Below, one piece after another: positions 41,701-53,700 of a DNA stretch of 64,000 nucleotides; position 1 is the first letter of the stretch; every line of letters starts with the position of its first letter. The stretch is taken from assembly GCF_963576545.1 (NCBI RefSeq), contig NC_083647.1:4011507-4075506 (forward strand), given 5' to 3'. The stretch is from Limanda limanda (Eukaryota > Chordata > Actinopteri > Pleuronectiformes > Pleuronectidae). The notes beneath the pieces were generated by a model that saw only the letters and a program-made list of their open reading frames with translations, did not search any database and had not been told where the DNA came from. A program made the translations under genes and the position numbers.

Positions 41701-44700
41701 AACTGTATGTACCATAAAACAGGGCATTTGGGAAATTATGGCATCACAGCTTACTTGGCACATGCCCACTGTTGCTTTGTGTAATGAGCATGCGCCAGAA
41801 ACAACAACAATGGTGACAATATGACAGTGTTCCAACGTTTGGTTTGCACAGCTAGGTCTTTCAAAATTTAGCAACACTGCAGCGCATTGCATTCACAGGT
41901 CCCAATAACACATGGACTTTTTTATACGTCTATACTATCATTTTTAAAGGATCATTAATGTAGACTTTTTTTCCCCCCTAATGGCCCGGCATGCTTGTTT
42001 GAGCATTTGTAGTCTTTTTACATCTCGTCTGGACGTATAAACAGTATTTTGTGGAAGGAGATTATTTTTAAATATCAGAGGGGAATATATTTATAATTCT
42101 TAATTCTATCAAGAACAAACTGCTTAAACATTTTAAAAATACAAAAGGTTATTGATTGTTTTTTTAAGTTTATGGGGACCACAAAATATATCAGGTAGCC
42201 TGTATATGAATCAGTTTCAAAGAAGCAGTTTACAATGCATCTGTTCTTTTGGACAAAGCCATAGCTGACTTGTTTTCGGTTTCTCTTCCTTGTGAGGAAG
42301 AGAGAGGCAGGGATTTGACTCATTGTGCCTGGAAGAAATCATTTCAAATTGATGTGGTTTATTTATACAACAATATTGTACTTAAGAAGAGTTAGTATTT
42401 TTTTTTATGTCAATTAACTACCCTTAAAGGTTTAAAGGATTATATTGAAGATTAAAGATTTCGAAGCAGATTGTTGTTTTCCTTCAAATAATAAAGATTG
42501 CATCAAGAAAATCACCAGGGAATATTTGTAGTTCATCAAAACCTTGTTTTTGTATTGGTTGAACAGATTATTCTAATCAAGTTCCTTTTAATGCACATCG
42601 CCCTTAACAATAACCTTCATTTAGTGAAGGGAAAGCCATGTCCATCCATTGTTGCCCTATGGTTAAAAGAGAGGTTCGTTATTTTCCTCCCTGTGGTCAG
42701 GCTATGGTAGCTGTGGCTCTCTCCTCCACTATCTCATAACAGCAAGCCACCATGGATCAGTAGTGATCAAGCAGCAGCCTCGTACCTGAATTGACATCTG
42801 GTCACGATTTCTCTCCAAAACTAAAAATGAAAATTGTGGAGATTTAGTATTTAGATTCCATGATGTAGCTGAAGGCCATTTTCATTTAATCTCCAGCTAG
42901 ACTTTATTTTCTTAATTTCAAACGAGCCTTCGTAAAAGTTCTAAGGAGCCTGTAATATTTCCCCTTAACTCACACGGCTGCTTTTGTTCAGGACATATGT
43001 ATTATACATGAGGGGGCTTGTGCAGAGGCTGCAGAATCAGGGATGGTGCTGCCCCTGTGGCTCCTCTCTCAAAGTAGGAGGCTTCCTAAAATAGGTAATA
43101 AGGGAGAGAGAATGGTCTGCAGTTCGTCTGAACCAGCTTCCTATCTCTGAGCAGGATGACTATTTCGATGTAAATGTAATTATTGACATTAAACAAAGTG
43201 AAGAGAAGGAAACACTTATCATTAGGTGGAATTTAAAGTTCATTATAATGACTTGTCATCATTACTGAAGTCTTTCTGATAAATACCTGATAACAACATC
43301 CACGAAATGAATCTAAGTCAATTAAATTTCCTCATGAGTGTGTGTGTGTGTGTGTGTGTGTGCAACATAATTAATCACTATGGAATCTTTTTTTATCTCA
43401 TCTCAGTGCTTTATTTATGGTTCTGTTTATGAGGCTCATAACACACACTAGTTAACAACCTGCCTCGAGCCCCAGAGTTTAGAAAGACAGGTGAACTCTA
43501 CCATGATACTTGTTACCCAGGATCAACAATATTAGATTAAGTGAAGAAAAGACCACAAGGCAACAAGGATAGAGAGGTTGGCTGTGAGCCAAGTTCTCAA
43601 CAGTTTTTACTCGCCCTGGAAAAAATGGTAATAATGAACATCAGTATAACACCTAACATGCTGACAACAACCCTGTTGTGTAAGTGTGTGACTAATGCAA
43701 TGCCTCAAATTTTAGAATTCCGCCTGATGTCTGTCTCAAGTGCCTCTTTTTTACCAGGAGGTGTTCGTGTACATACACAAGACCTACACCAAAATTGCAT
43801 CGGTGCTCACCATTGTAATTTTATACTGAAATGCTACACGGAAGTGCTTTACTGTTGGTATCAATTAATGAAAAACATTCTTAATGCTAAGCTAGGCCAA
43901 TAAGCACATGGCATTAAACCTCTTATCTTAAAGAAAATGCAATTGCCTAAAAAAAAAAATCATGTTTATTTTGCATAACCCTACAAATGTCTATAAGAAA
44001 ATTTGAACTTTATAGTTTTTCAGTAGTGTTGTAGCAAAACAAATCATAGGGTAGAAGTAGCAGGGCAATTTAATCGTAAACAATCATATGATAGCAATAT
44101 TTGCTTGGAAAAGCCCCCCTATACTCACTTGTTTGATCAACCCTTGAACTTATTTGTCTGAATCAGGATCATTTTACATACATTCATTAGACAGTGGGTT
44201 AAGCTATTTGCAGACAGGGGATGGAGCTTTCCCTGTTTGCATTAGTGATCATAACTGATTGATAGAACTGTGTTGAATTGGTGTTTGGGGAAATATTGAA
44301 ATAAATCGTTCAAGAGGCCAACTGAGCAAGGGCCATGTGTTTCCCCATCCTTAAAACCTTAAGCACAACAATAAAGTGTCGCTCCTCTAATTTGTCACCT
44401 CAGATTTCCATACCCGAGTCTCACAGTCAAGATTCACAAATATCAAACGGGTACCCCACTTAAAGAGTTACAAGAAGGCAAAACACGGCGACTGCCAGTA
44501 CAGAGGCGATGAAACTGCGTGAGGGAAGGGTGGGTTAGACGAGCGGAGGAATGGTAACCATCCCAATTAGCGGGCTGGAGAAAAGAGTAGTGCTTTTGCA
44601 CAGCAGCTTCCATCAAATCAACCGCCCCCGGCTCAGCGGGGAAAAAGCTGCTCAAAATGGATTTGCTCCTTTTATCAAGCCCTCCGTGACACTTAGTTAA

Positions 44701-47700
44701 GACTCCTTTGCCTCCATCCTTCCGCTGATATGTGCCACTTTGAGGTGGAGTCTCACTGACATTATTAAGAGCCAAAGTTTCAAGAACTTGGGAGAAAGCT
44801 GGAACAATGAGTCGCAGCGGATTACGTCATCATAGTGTCGGCTTTTTCCAAAAGTTAGGAGACAGCATAAGAAGGGGATTTTTTCCAAGTTATTTTCCTC
44901 TTCATCTTTTGTTTTCTTTCTTTCTTTTGCAAGAATCCGGGTTTAAAGCACTCTTTGCCAGTGTCCCTATGGGAGTATTAGCATCGGCTGCTAAATTTTT
45001 GAGAATCCAAATTGGACAAGGGAAGCAGATTTGAGAATGCAGCTGGCAACACTATTCATGGTTCTCTATCCGTGCCACAGAGATGCTCAGTGTAACCTCA
45101 TTCTGCATGTGCCTTGTGGGCATTTGAGGCCTTTTAAAACGGTTAGAGGCATTAAATCTGTGACAGATTAAGAAGTATTCAGTTCAGTCCTTTAACGCAG
45201 CTGATGTTTTATGTAGGTTGTGCATTCAGAGGATTCCTCTCACAGACCACATCATGCTCATGAGGTCTGTGTGAAAGATCCTGTTCCATTTGTCAGTGAA
45301 AATACATTCTGTGATGAATATGATATATTATATTATAACTAAATTCAAAAGAATTACATAAACAATATATTTTTTACCTGAAAATAACAATTTATTTAAT
45401 CATTGTTGACACATACTTTAAGAGGTTTATCAAAAAAAACATATAGTAACATCACATGATGCTTTGTTGTAATCTAATGATAATTTTGTAAAAATACTTC
45501 TACATCATGCGCTGTTCCTGAAAATAGATTTTAGAATATCTCCCAAATGTCAAATACAATCAAAACATTAATAATGGTCCTAAAGTTTGAGCAAAGATTC
45601 TGTACAGATAAAGTTGGAGCTGCTTCTACTCATTACCTTTTTATCCAGTACAAAAAAAATATCAAACATAGGTTCAAATTTAAGGTAATTTAAAATAAAA
45701 TAATAATCATAATAAATGATGATTTTACCTTTTTATCTTCACTTTTATGTCATATCTTATATTAGGCTCTATGAAATTTCAGCTTTATAAAATATTTTCA
45801 AAAATGAGACTGCATTGCCCTTCCTAAAATAGTAACTGCTCCTTAGTTGTCAACATGACTTTACATAGGGAATATATGCCTTTTTTAGGATTATTAAGAG
45901 TCCTATCCCAAAGGAAGGCAGTTTGCCTAGTAAAAACATCTTTCAAAGTTATAATAAAACCATTTTTTCATTCCATTTATTTAAGTCCTTTTTTAATCAT
46001 GTTGACGGAGCTACAGCCCCTCACATCATCGTCAGGCTGTTCAACTGACTTGTGGCTGTTACAAAAATTCCAATACCAAACCTGTAGGCCTGTCGCAAAA
46101 ATGTAGCCTCATTGTGTTTAAGTGACTGTAGCAACTTTCATGTTGTTTGTATTTTTCAAAGAGATGTTTTTGGTCTCACACCCAAGCATCCGCTTCAAAT
46201 CATTAGTACTTGCGTACCATGCTGCGAAGGGATCCGGTCCTGTCTACATCCAGGACATGGTCAAACGTTACACCCCAGCCCGTTCACTCCGCTCTGCTTC
46301 GGCCAATCGACTCGTTGCTCCTTCACTGGGAGCTAAACACTCATCAAAATCATGACTGTTTGCTGTCCTGGCTCCTAAATGGTGGAATGAGCTCCCCATC
46401 GACATCCGGACATCAGAAAGTTTACACATCTACCGCCGCAAACTAAAAACATACATCTTCCGACTATACCTTGAGTTAAAAAAATAAAAAAATTACTAAC
46501 AATTTTTGAAACTAACAATTTAGTAGCACTTAAATGGCACTTACTTATAACACTTTGTAGTTTAGCTTTATTTTTGAAGAAATTTTACTTTCTTGATTCT
46601 TGTTGTTCTTGGTTTGTACCCTCAGGTTTGAATGCACTTATTGTAAGTTGCTTTGGAGCGTCAGCTAAATGAAATGTAATGTAATGTAATGTTATCCACA
46701 GTTCCTCTGTGCCGACACTTTGAAACAGCAAACAGATAGATGGATACTTTATTGATCCCGAGGGAAATTCAGAAACAGCTCCTTTATCCTCTTTTTTTCT
46801 TATTGGGGTGTTTTTTTCAAGCAATCCCTGGATTTGCAAAGTTCCATTTAAAGTCACCATATCTTTGCGGGTCAGCTCGCAGCGGAGGTAACTCAGTGAC
46901 AGCGGATGTACCTGAGTTGGTTTCAAGGATCGACCCATCACATGTGATAAAAAAAAACATAATTGAATACCCATTGGCCATAAATAAAAGTGAAAACATC
47001 CTGGGCGCAGAGAGCTGCGTCCCATGAAAAATCTTCAACAACACCTTAAAGATCACTTGCAGGTCCTGTTGTCGCCAAAACATTCAGGACTACCCATTCA
47101 CTTCCATTTGGCCGTCGCCCATAAACCCAGAAGTATATAGATGTACACAAAATTTACCAAATACAGTCAAAATGTTTATATTGAATGGTCACAGATACGT
47201 TGTACAAGTAAACAGTTATATTATATCTAATCTAATTAAATTATCTTTTAAATTTTGTATAGGCTCTTTTTTGTCTCATGATGTTGGATGGGGCGGAGCC
47301 CCAGCACCCTGTATTAACCAGCCGCCACTCACCTTTTGTTTTGTTTATGATTCGACTGAGACATGATTGATTGATTTTGACAGATCTTTAACTTTATGTG
47401 CACACATGTATTTCTACATCATTAAAAAGTCACACATTAATATACTAAATAATTTGTATTTTATTAATTTCCTTCTGCCCAGTCAACTGCATTCAGCGTA
47501 TGAGACGCACACCACCACTGGATGAGCTTCAGCCACCGCCCTATCAGGATGAGAATGGTTCTCCACGGATGTCTTGCACAATGTCTGACCTGGGTGACGC
47601 CAAGTGTGATCTTTCCCAAACCAGCGGCAGTCCCCACCTCTCCTTTGGAAAATGTTATAGTGTGGACAGTGATGACCATGAGACTGAGAGTTACCTCAAC

Positions 47701-50700
47701 AAGGGCTATGAGGAGGATGTACCCAGTGACAGTACCGCCGTCCTCAGCCCAGAGGTAAATACCAGGAATACTATAATAATATATGACTGTGAAAATCTGT
47801 TTTTTGGGTGAGATGTTTACATTGACCATATCACTCTTTAGGATATGTCAGCCCGAGGATCAGAAGCGCGGCTCCCTAAAGGTTACGAACCAGATCCCAT
47901 TGCAAAATACGGCACTCTGGATGTAGTGTTTGACTATGACTCAGAGGAGCAGCAGCTGGCGTTGACCATCATGGCAGTAACGGACCTTCCCGCCCATAAA
48001 CGCACCGGCAACTTTTCCTGGCAGGTCCACCTGGTGCTGCTTCCCACCAAGAAGCAGAGGGCAAAGACAGGGATCCAGAGAGGCCCGTGCCCCATCTTCA
48101 CAGAGACCTTCCGCTTCAGCCACGTGGAGTCAGAGATGATCAGCAATTACGCCCTCCGCTTCCGCCTTTACAGTATGCGGCGGATGAAGAAGGAGAAGGT
48201 GCTCGGGGAGAAGGTGTTCTACCTCACCAAGCTCAACCTTCAGGGCAAAGTGTCTGTGCCAGTCATACTAGACCCATGCTGTGCTCTCCTGGTGAGTACC
48301 ATCAGAGCAGATGTTGGCTTTACAGCTTCTGGCAACACTGTAATTGCTCTTCTACACTGATTGATCTTTGGTTTGGTTGATTAACATTTTCAGAGCAAGG
48401 TTTTATTTTGCAGCTTGAGAGAATATTAAGATCCTGTTTGATAGATCAGTTACTTTTGCTTGTTATCATGAATATGAGCAATAGATAGTGGGCCGAGCTA
48501 ACTCAGTGAAGTTCAAGAGGTCATGAAAACTATAAAACATATGTTATTTGAGGCCAGCACCACCATGCATGGATGGCCACAGCAGGCACTGACACAACAT
48601 TGTGTTAATTAGTGGAGACAAATGTTCGAAATCAGCAAAAAACATACATTTGAACATCTTTTAATATTTTGATTTACTTCAGCAACTTCGTTGTACAGTA
48701 AATCAAAATCTGGAACCTGGAACCAGATTGACAATATTTCAGAGCTCCCCCTAAATATCTCAAAGTAGCCTTTCAGGGGAACTCATTTCAGGGGAGCTGG
48801 GTTTCCCTTAGCTCCCCCAGTAGTTCGAATCATGGCTCCATTGCAACGGTTAGGGCAATTTGGGAAAGGTGTTATAGGCTAACCCTACCATTAGCCCCAT
48901 TTGACTAGCTAGCTATAGCTATACTGAACAGCTGAAATCTTTCAGATGTAGAAAAGGATGGTTGTTGTTGAGAAATGAGAAACCCTGCTTTTGCCTGCTT
49001 CTGCGATCAATGGCCCTTTGTTTCTGAAAAAAAATTCCCCTATATATGTCATCAGAATGTGTACTATGGGTTTTGCAAACACTATTTATATTTATATTAA
49101 TAAACATAAAACTTTACTTTCACACAATGAAATCATGATATTTCACTAAATATGTAGATGTAGAGGGTATAATTTTCTGAATGTCACTCTCAGGCTGGTG
49201 AATCCCAGGTCAGCCTCTCAGATATGACGTGCAGCGAAAGCGCCTCATCATTCCAGTCAGTAAGTCAGACTTCCACACCAGAGATCCTTGTGGGCCTGGT
49301 GTACAATGCCACAACAGGACGTCTCTCTGTGGAGATCATCAAAGGCATCCATTTCAAAAACCTAGCTGCCAACAAGCCACCCAGTAAGTACCACAAAACG
49401 TTTTATTTGAGCAGAATGTGGAAAGAGCAGTTAACAGTAAAACTATTAAATGTTTTGTTTCAGATACTAGAATGGAAAGGGACAAGTTGAGCTGGTCCAT
49501 AGGGATTTGTTTTTATGCATCCATATTGCATCTTAAATCTTGACTCATATTGTGAAAATACATGATCTATGTATTAAATATACTACTAGATTCTTAGAAT
49601 AAGGTTGAGATATTAAAATAAGTCATGTTTGAGAAGAAAGTCATAATATTATGAGGAAAAAGTTGTAAATTTACAAGAGTGAAGTTTTAATATTCTGAAA
49701 AATAAAATTGAAATGTAATGAAAAATAAGTAATTTTATGAGAATGAAGTTGTAATTCAACAAGAAAAAAGAAAATATCATGAGAATAAAGTAAAACAATA
49801 CGATTTGGGGGAAATAAGTAGCACGGACAACATATGATCCTTTGACTTCCACTCCTCGATCCAAACTCTTGAACCAATGTAATTGTTTCTTGAGAAACTA
49901 TGAAACCTCTCTGAATAATATGCAGATGTTGCCAGTGTCAGCCCAGCAATTGTCTACTATTTAACATGTTCTCCTCCGAAAAAGAAGCAATTTCTTCAAA
50001 CTCCAAGTGCTTTAATTGACAATTTATTGCACAATCTTTTCTTTTAGTGAATTCCCCCGGTGTGTGGATCAATAAAGTTTTATATTATTGCATTTTATCT
50101 TATCTCTTCAAAGTCCTGAGACTTATGATGATGTGATGCTGATGTGCCAAAAGATTAATTATTTTCTTATTTATGAAACATACTAAACATATAACTTAGA
50201 GTGCAGATAACAGGCAGATTTTCTGATTCCTCCTTTAAAATGACACATAGCTTAAAATTACAAATATATTCTCTTAATATGACAACTTTTTTCTCATAAT
50301 CCTGACGTACTGAGAAAAAAAGACCTGATTCTCGAAATCTCTTTGTGTCTGGAATTACTTTGTGCGTTTTTTGTGTGCAAATAAAACGGAGCCAGAGTGA
50401 GACTGCACAGCTTATAGCGTCTCTGTGAGAAGATTTATCTATCTCAGCTTCACTACCTGCTTTGTGGTTTCCCTCCTTTCCCGACCAGACTCCTCAGTCA
50501 GTTTCCAGGGATCCAAACAGCAAGTTCAAACAAAAAAAAGCCTCTTGTTGAACTTTGTGCAATGTTGTTGACCCTGTTTCTCTTTCCTTGCATCTTCTGT
50601 TGTGTCTGCACCTGAAATTCTCTCTCCCTGCCCCATTTTTTGACATTTTGGTCCGCTGTTTTTCTTACTGCTGTCCAACCCTTGTTGTCAGATGGACTGT

Positions 50701-53700
50701 TCTGTTGTCTAAAACACTTGATAGGTGGACAGGTTTATATTATCAGAGGTGAGTCCCTATCCCTGTCCCAAAGTGAATTGCTATTTATGTTCAGTCTTGG
50801 ACCTTTTTATTCTATCTTCATGGATGCAGGTAATTGCATAAAATTTCTGGATTTCTCATCATTTGTAATTAAACTAAACTAAATAAATTTAATTTACGTT
50901 CAGGTCTTATCTGTAAATAGATTTTCACAAGAAATACCTGGAATATCCTACGATTTTTGAGGGGACAAATTATTGTTACATCCACGAAAGTGCTGAACGC
51001 ACTGTTGAAAGTGTTTTTATTTTAAATGTTTTTTTGAATTCACTTAAATCAATATGGCATTTTTGGTAACACACTTGTCCTGTTGCTTGCAGATGAGAAG
51101 ATTGACACCGGTCTTGTGTCTGTACAATATATGAACCTAAAGCCAGTGGCTAGCTATAGCTTCACATAAAACCTTGGGTACCAGGATGCTTTCACACCTA
51201 CCTGTTTGGTCCGGACCTACAGACTTTTTAGTTTCGCAGGATCACTTGTATTCTTTGCCTCCAATGATATAATTATTGAACAAGATTGCTTATTTTGGTG
51301 GTAGTAATCCTGTTTAGATATTACAGTGGCAAAGAAATTAACTAGGTGAACCAGTACAATTATTTCTCCATTCAAACTGAAAGACTCTTTTCATCTATTT
51401 CCTTGAAATAGCCAAATTGACAACATGCCGTTCTCAGATGCACGACTATGGAAAAACAATCCATGTCAATTATAGATAACCGCAGCCAACGTAGGTGATG
51501 AGGACATGATGTTCTTAACTGTATGTCACACACAATCTTTTAGTGAACTCCCTTAAATAAGAATGTGAAGTCAAAACCAATTAGATCAAATTTAAGCAAT
51601 TAACAATTAGCAATTGATTCCAACCATTGTTGTGAAAATGCCTTTAATCTTTTATATAAGTAAAACAATCACTATAAACTGACAGAGCCAAGCTAGCTGT
51701 ATTCCTTATGCTAAGCAAAACTAATGGTCTCCTGGCTTTAGCTTTATATTCAAGATGCAAAACTGAAATTGGTATCCATGTATAATCTGGTGAAAAATCT
51801 AAATTTAATTCTGGTCTGGCACTACAGCAACTTCTTCACTCTTACTCATCCATGAAGATTATTGCTTGTTGTAACCTTTGTTCCCTGCAGTTGTTGAACG
51901 CGTATCTTATGCATGCAGCACTGTCACCTCCCTCCACTCTATCTCATGTCTTTCTTGTGTTTGTTCCTGTGATGCCTGGAAGTCTTTTATTCTATTCAGA
52001 AATAACACTTTTCACGCTGTGGTAACTCAATCTGGTTCGCTTGGTGGCTGATGGCCAGCTAGAAGCAAATGTTGTGCGTCACTGACTGCTGGCTTAATCC
52101 AAACAGTGGGCTACGCTTTGGCATGCTTTGGCTGTAATTTTTTATTTCATTTTCTCTGCTTACAGCATATGAAACAGAAACAGGACTTCTGGGATAGAGT
52201 AGCATAAATGTTCATCTTACACATGTGCTGTCCTCCCATTAATTGCCATTTTCCTTGTTTATTCATGAACATCTGTAACTAATGACTAGCTGATTTTGAT
52301 ATTGTTTGTGCTTTCCTGAATAGCATACACACATACTGTATAGTCTTCAAATTACATTTAGAAAAAATAGTCACATCTGGTAACACTGACAAAAATCTTT
52401 GTGCAAAATCCTCATGCAGTCCTTGATTGACTTTGTGCGTCTTACAAAGTAGAAGGAGTGCGGTGAAAGCCGCGGAGCAATTTCAAAGCTCCTTTTCTAT
52501 CATTTCAAAACAGTACCAAGCCGACGAGTCAAGTTAATCATCAGTCGCAGCCCCTCTCATTCAGCAACAATGCCCAAGAGCCATGCATCACCGCTACTGA
52601 CCACTTAAGACATCCACAGCTCCACACAGCCCATTCAGCAGCAGTCAAAAAAGAAATCAAGGCTATTTTTTTCACTGTGCTTTTATGTCAAAGAGAGCAA
52701 CTGAATGTGTGATTCAAGGCGGTGAGCTAGGCGTTGGAAGGCAGCTGGCACTCGACAGCATGAAAGCGCCTGCAATTCATTCCTTCTACTCTCTCTTAGA
52801 CAGGAACATAATACACAGTATTATTACAGAGTGTGGTTGTAGACGAGGGGCGAAACACTCTCAAAGGCCTATTGTGATTGCCAGTCTTGCCTCATTTACT
52901 TTTCAGCCGGATTTGTGGCTTCGGTTTATGTCATGATTTCTGCATTGAAATGAGGAGTGAATAAGGCAACCTTGAATGCTGAATCACTTGATAACGGAAA
53001 AATTGATAATGTTTTTCCTCTTGCATTTTTTTTTTTCTTTTTGGGGTTAAAAGCACGATATTTATTGAAAATTATTTTGTTTTGTTTTGTTGTACAATAA
53101 AACAGAAGGGAATCGGCTGGGGATAAAAGATGGGAAATGTCACTCAGACTATCGGTGACATACCATAACAGCTGTAGGCTAAATTTAAATACTGCTCCAA
53201 GTAAACTTGTCCACAGATCATGTTCCCGCTTCTATTCTAATGATCTTAATTTAATTATTTTTATTCCCAATCAGAATTATCCACCAGTTACTTACTGTTA
53301 ATTTTTGGAACATTTGCTTGCAGCAGGCGTACATCTTATCAAAAATATGTGACTGTTGTTGTGGACAGAGCATGTCTTGGGACACTGCCCTGGGTTTCAA
53401 AAAACAATAATAACAGCCACATAGTTTGTTCCAGAAAAGGCTCCTTGTCCTTTAAGCACAGTATTACTAACTTTGTCTTGCCTATGTTTTATCTTCGACA
53501 ATATCTCCTGCTGCAGGTAAGACATACAGGAGTTGCATAGCAACAAGACTAAAATAAAAATCCTTGAAACCTTTGAGTTCTTGCTCTCTGTTATCAGGAG
53601 CTCTCACAGCTGTGCTTTGTTTTTGATCAGGAGAGAAACCACATCCTATGTGGTCAGGATCAGTTGCAGTGACATTCAAAAGAACAAATGCTTTGTTGGG

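Larger units (their letters stand above)
38674..47482 (+). other. syt14: syt14 intron 4 (8.8 kb)
   Basis: No exon is supported. It contains fish repeats at 39460-39620 and 39750-39850, two L2-type LINE ends (about 40826-41233 and 46170-46692), a GT microsatellite (43337-43362), a non-repetitive GC-richer block at 44430-45060, and an RTE-like tail near 46735-46785 on the minus strand. Confidence 0.85.

Noticed and set aside
47464..48146. Minus-strand frames opposite syt14 exons 5 and 6
   Set aside because: Shadows of the coding exons; the plus-strand frames carry the C2A domain and match splice sites.
52685..52936. 83-codon frame in intron 7
   Set aside because: No domain and no splice phase fitting syt14; kept only as part of a possible regulatory block.
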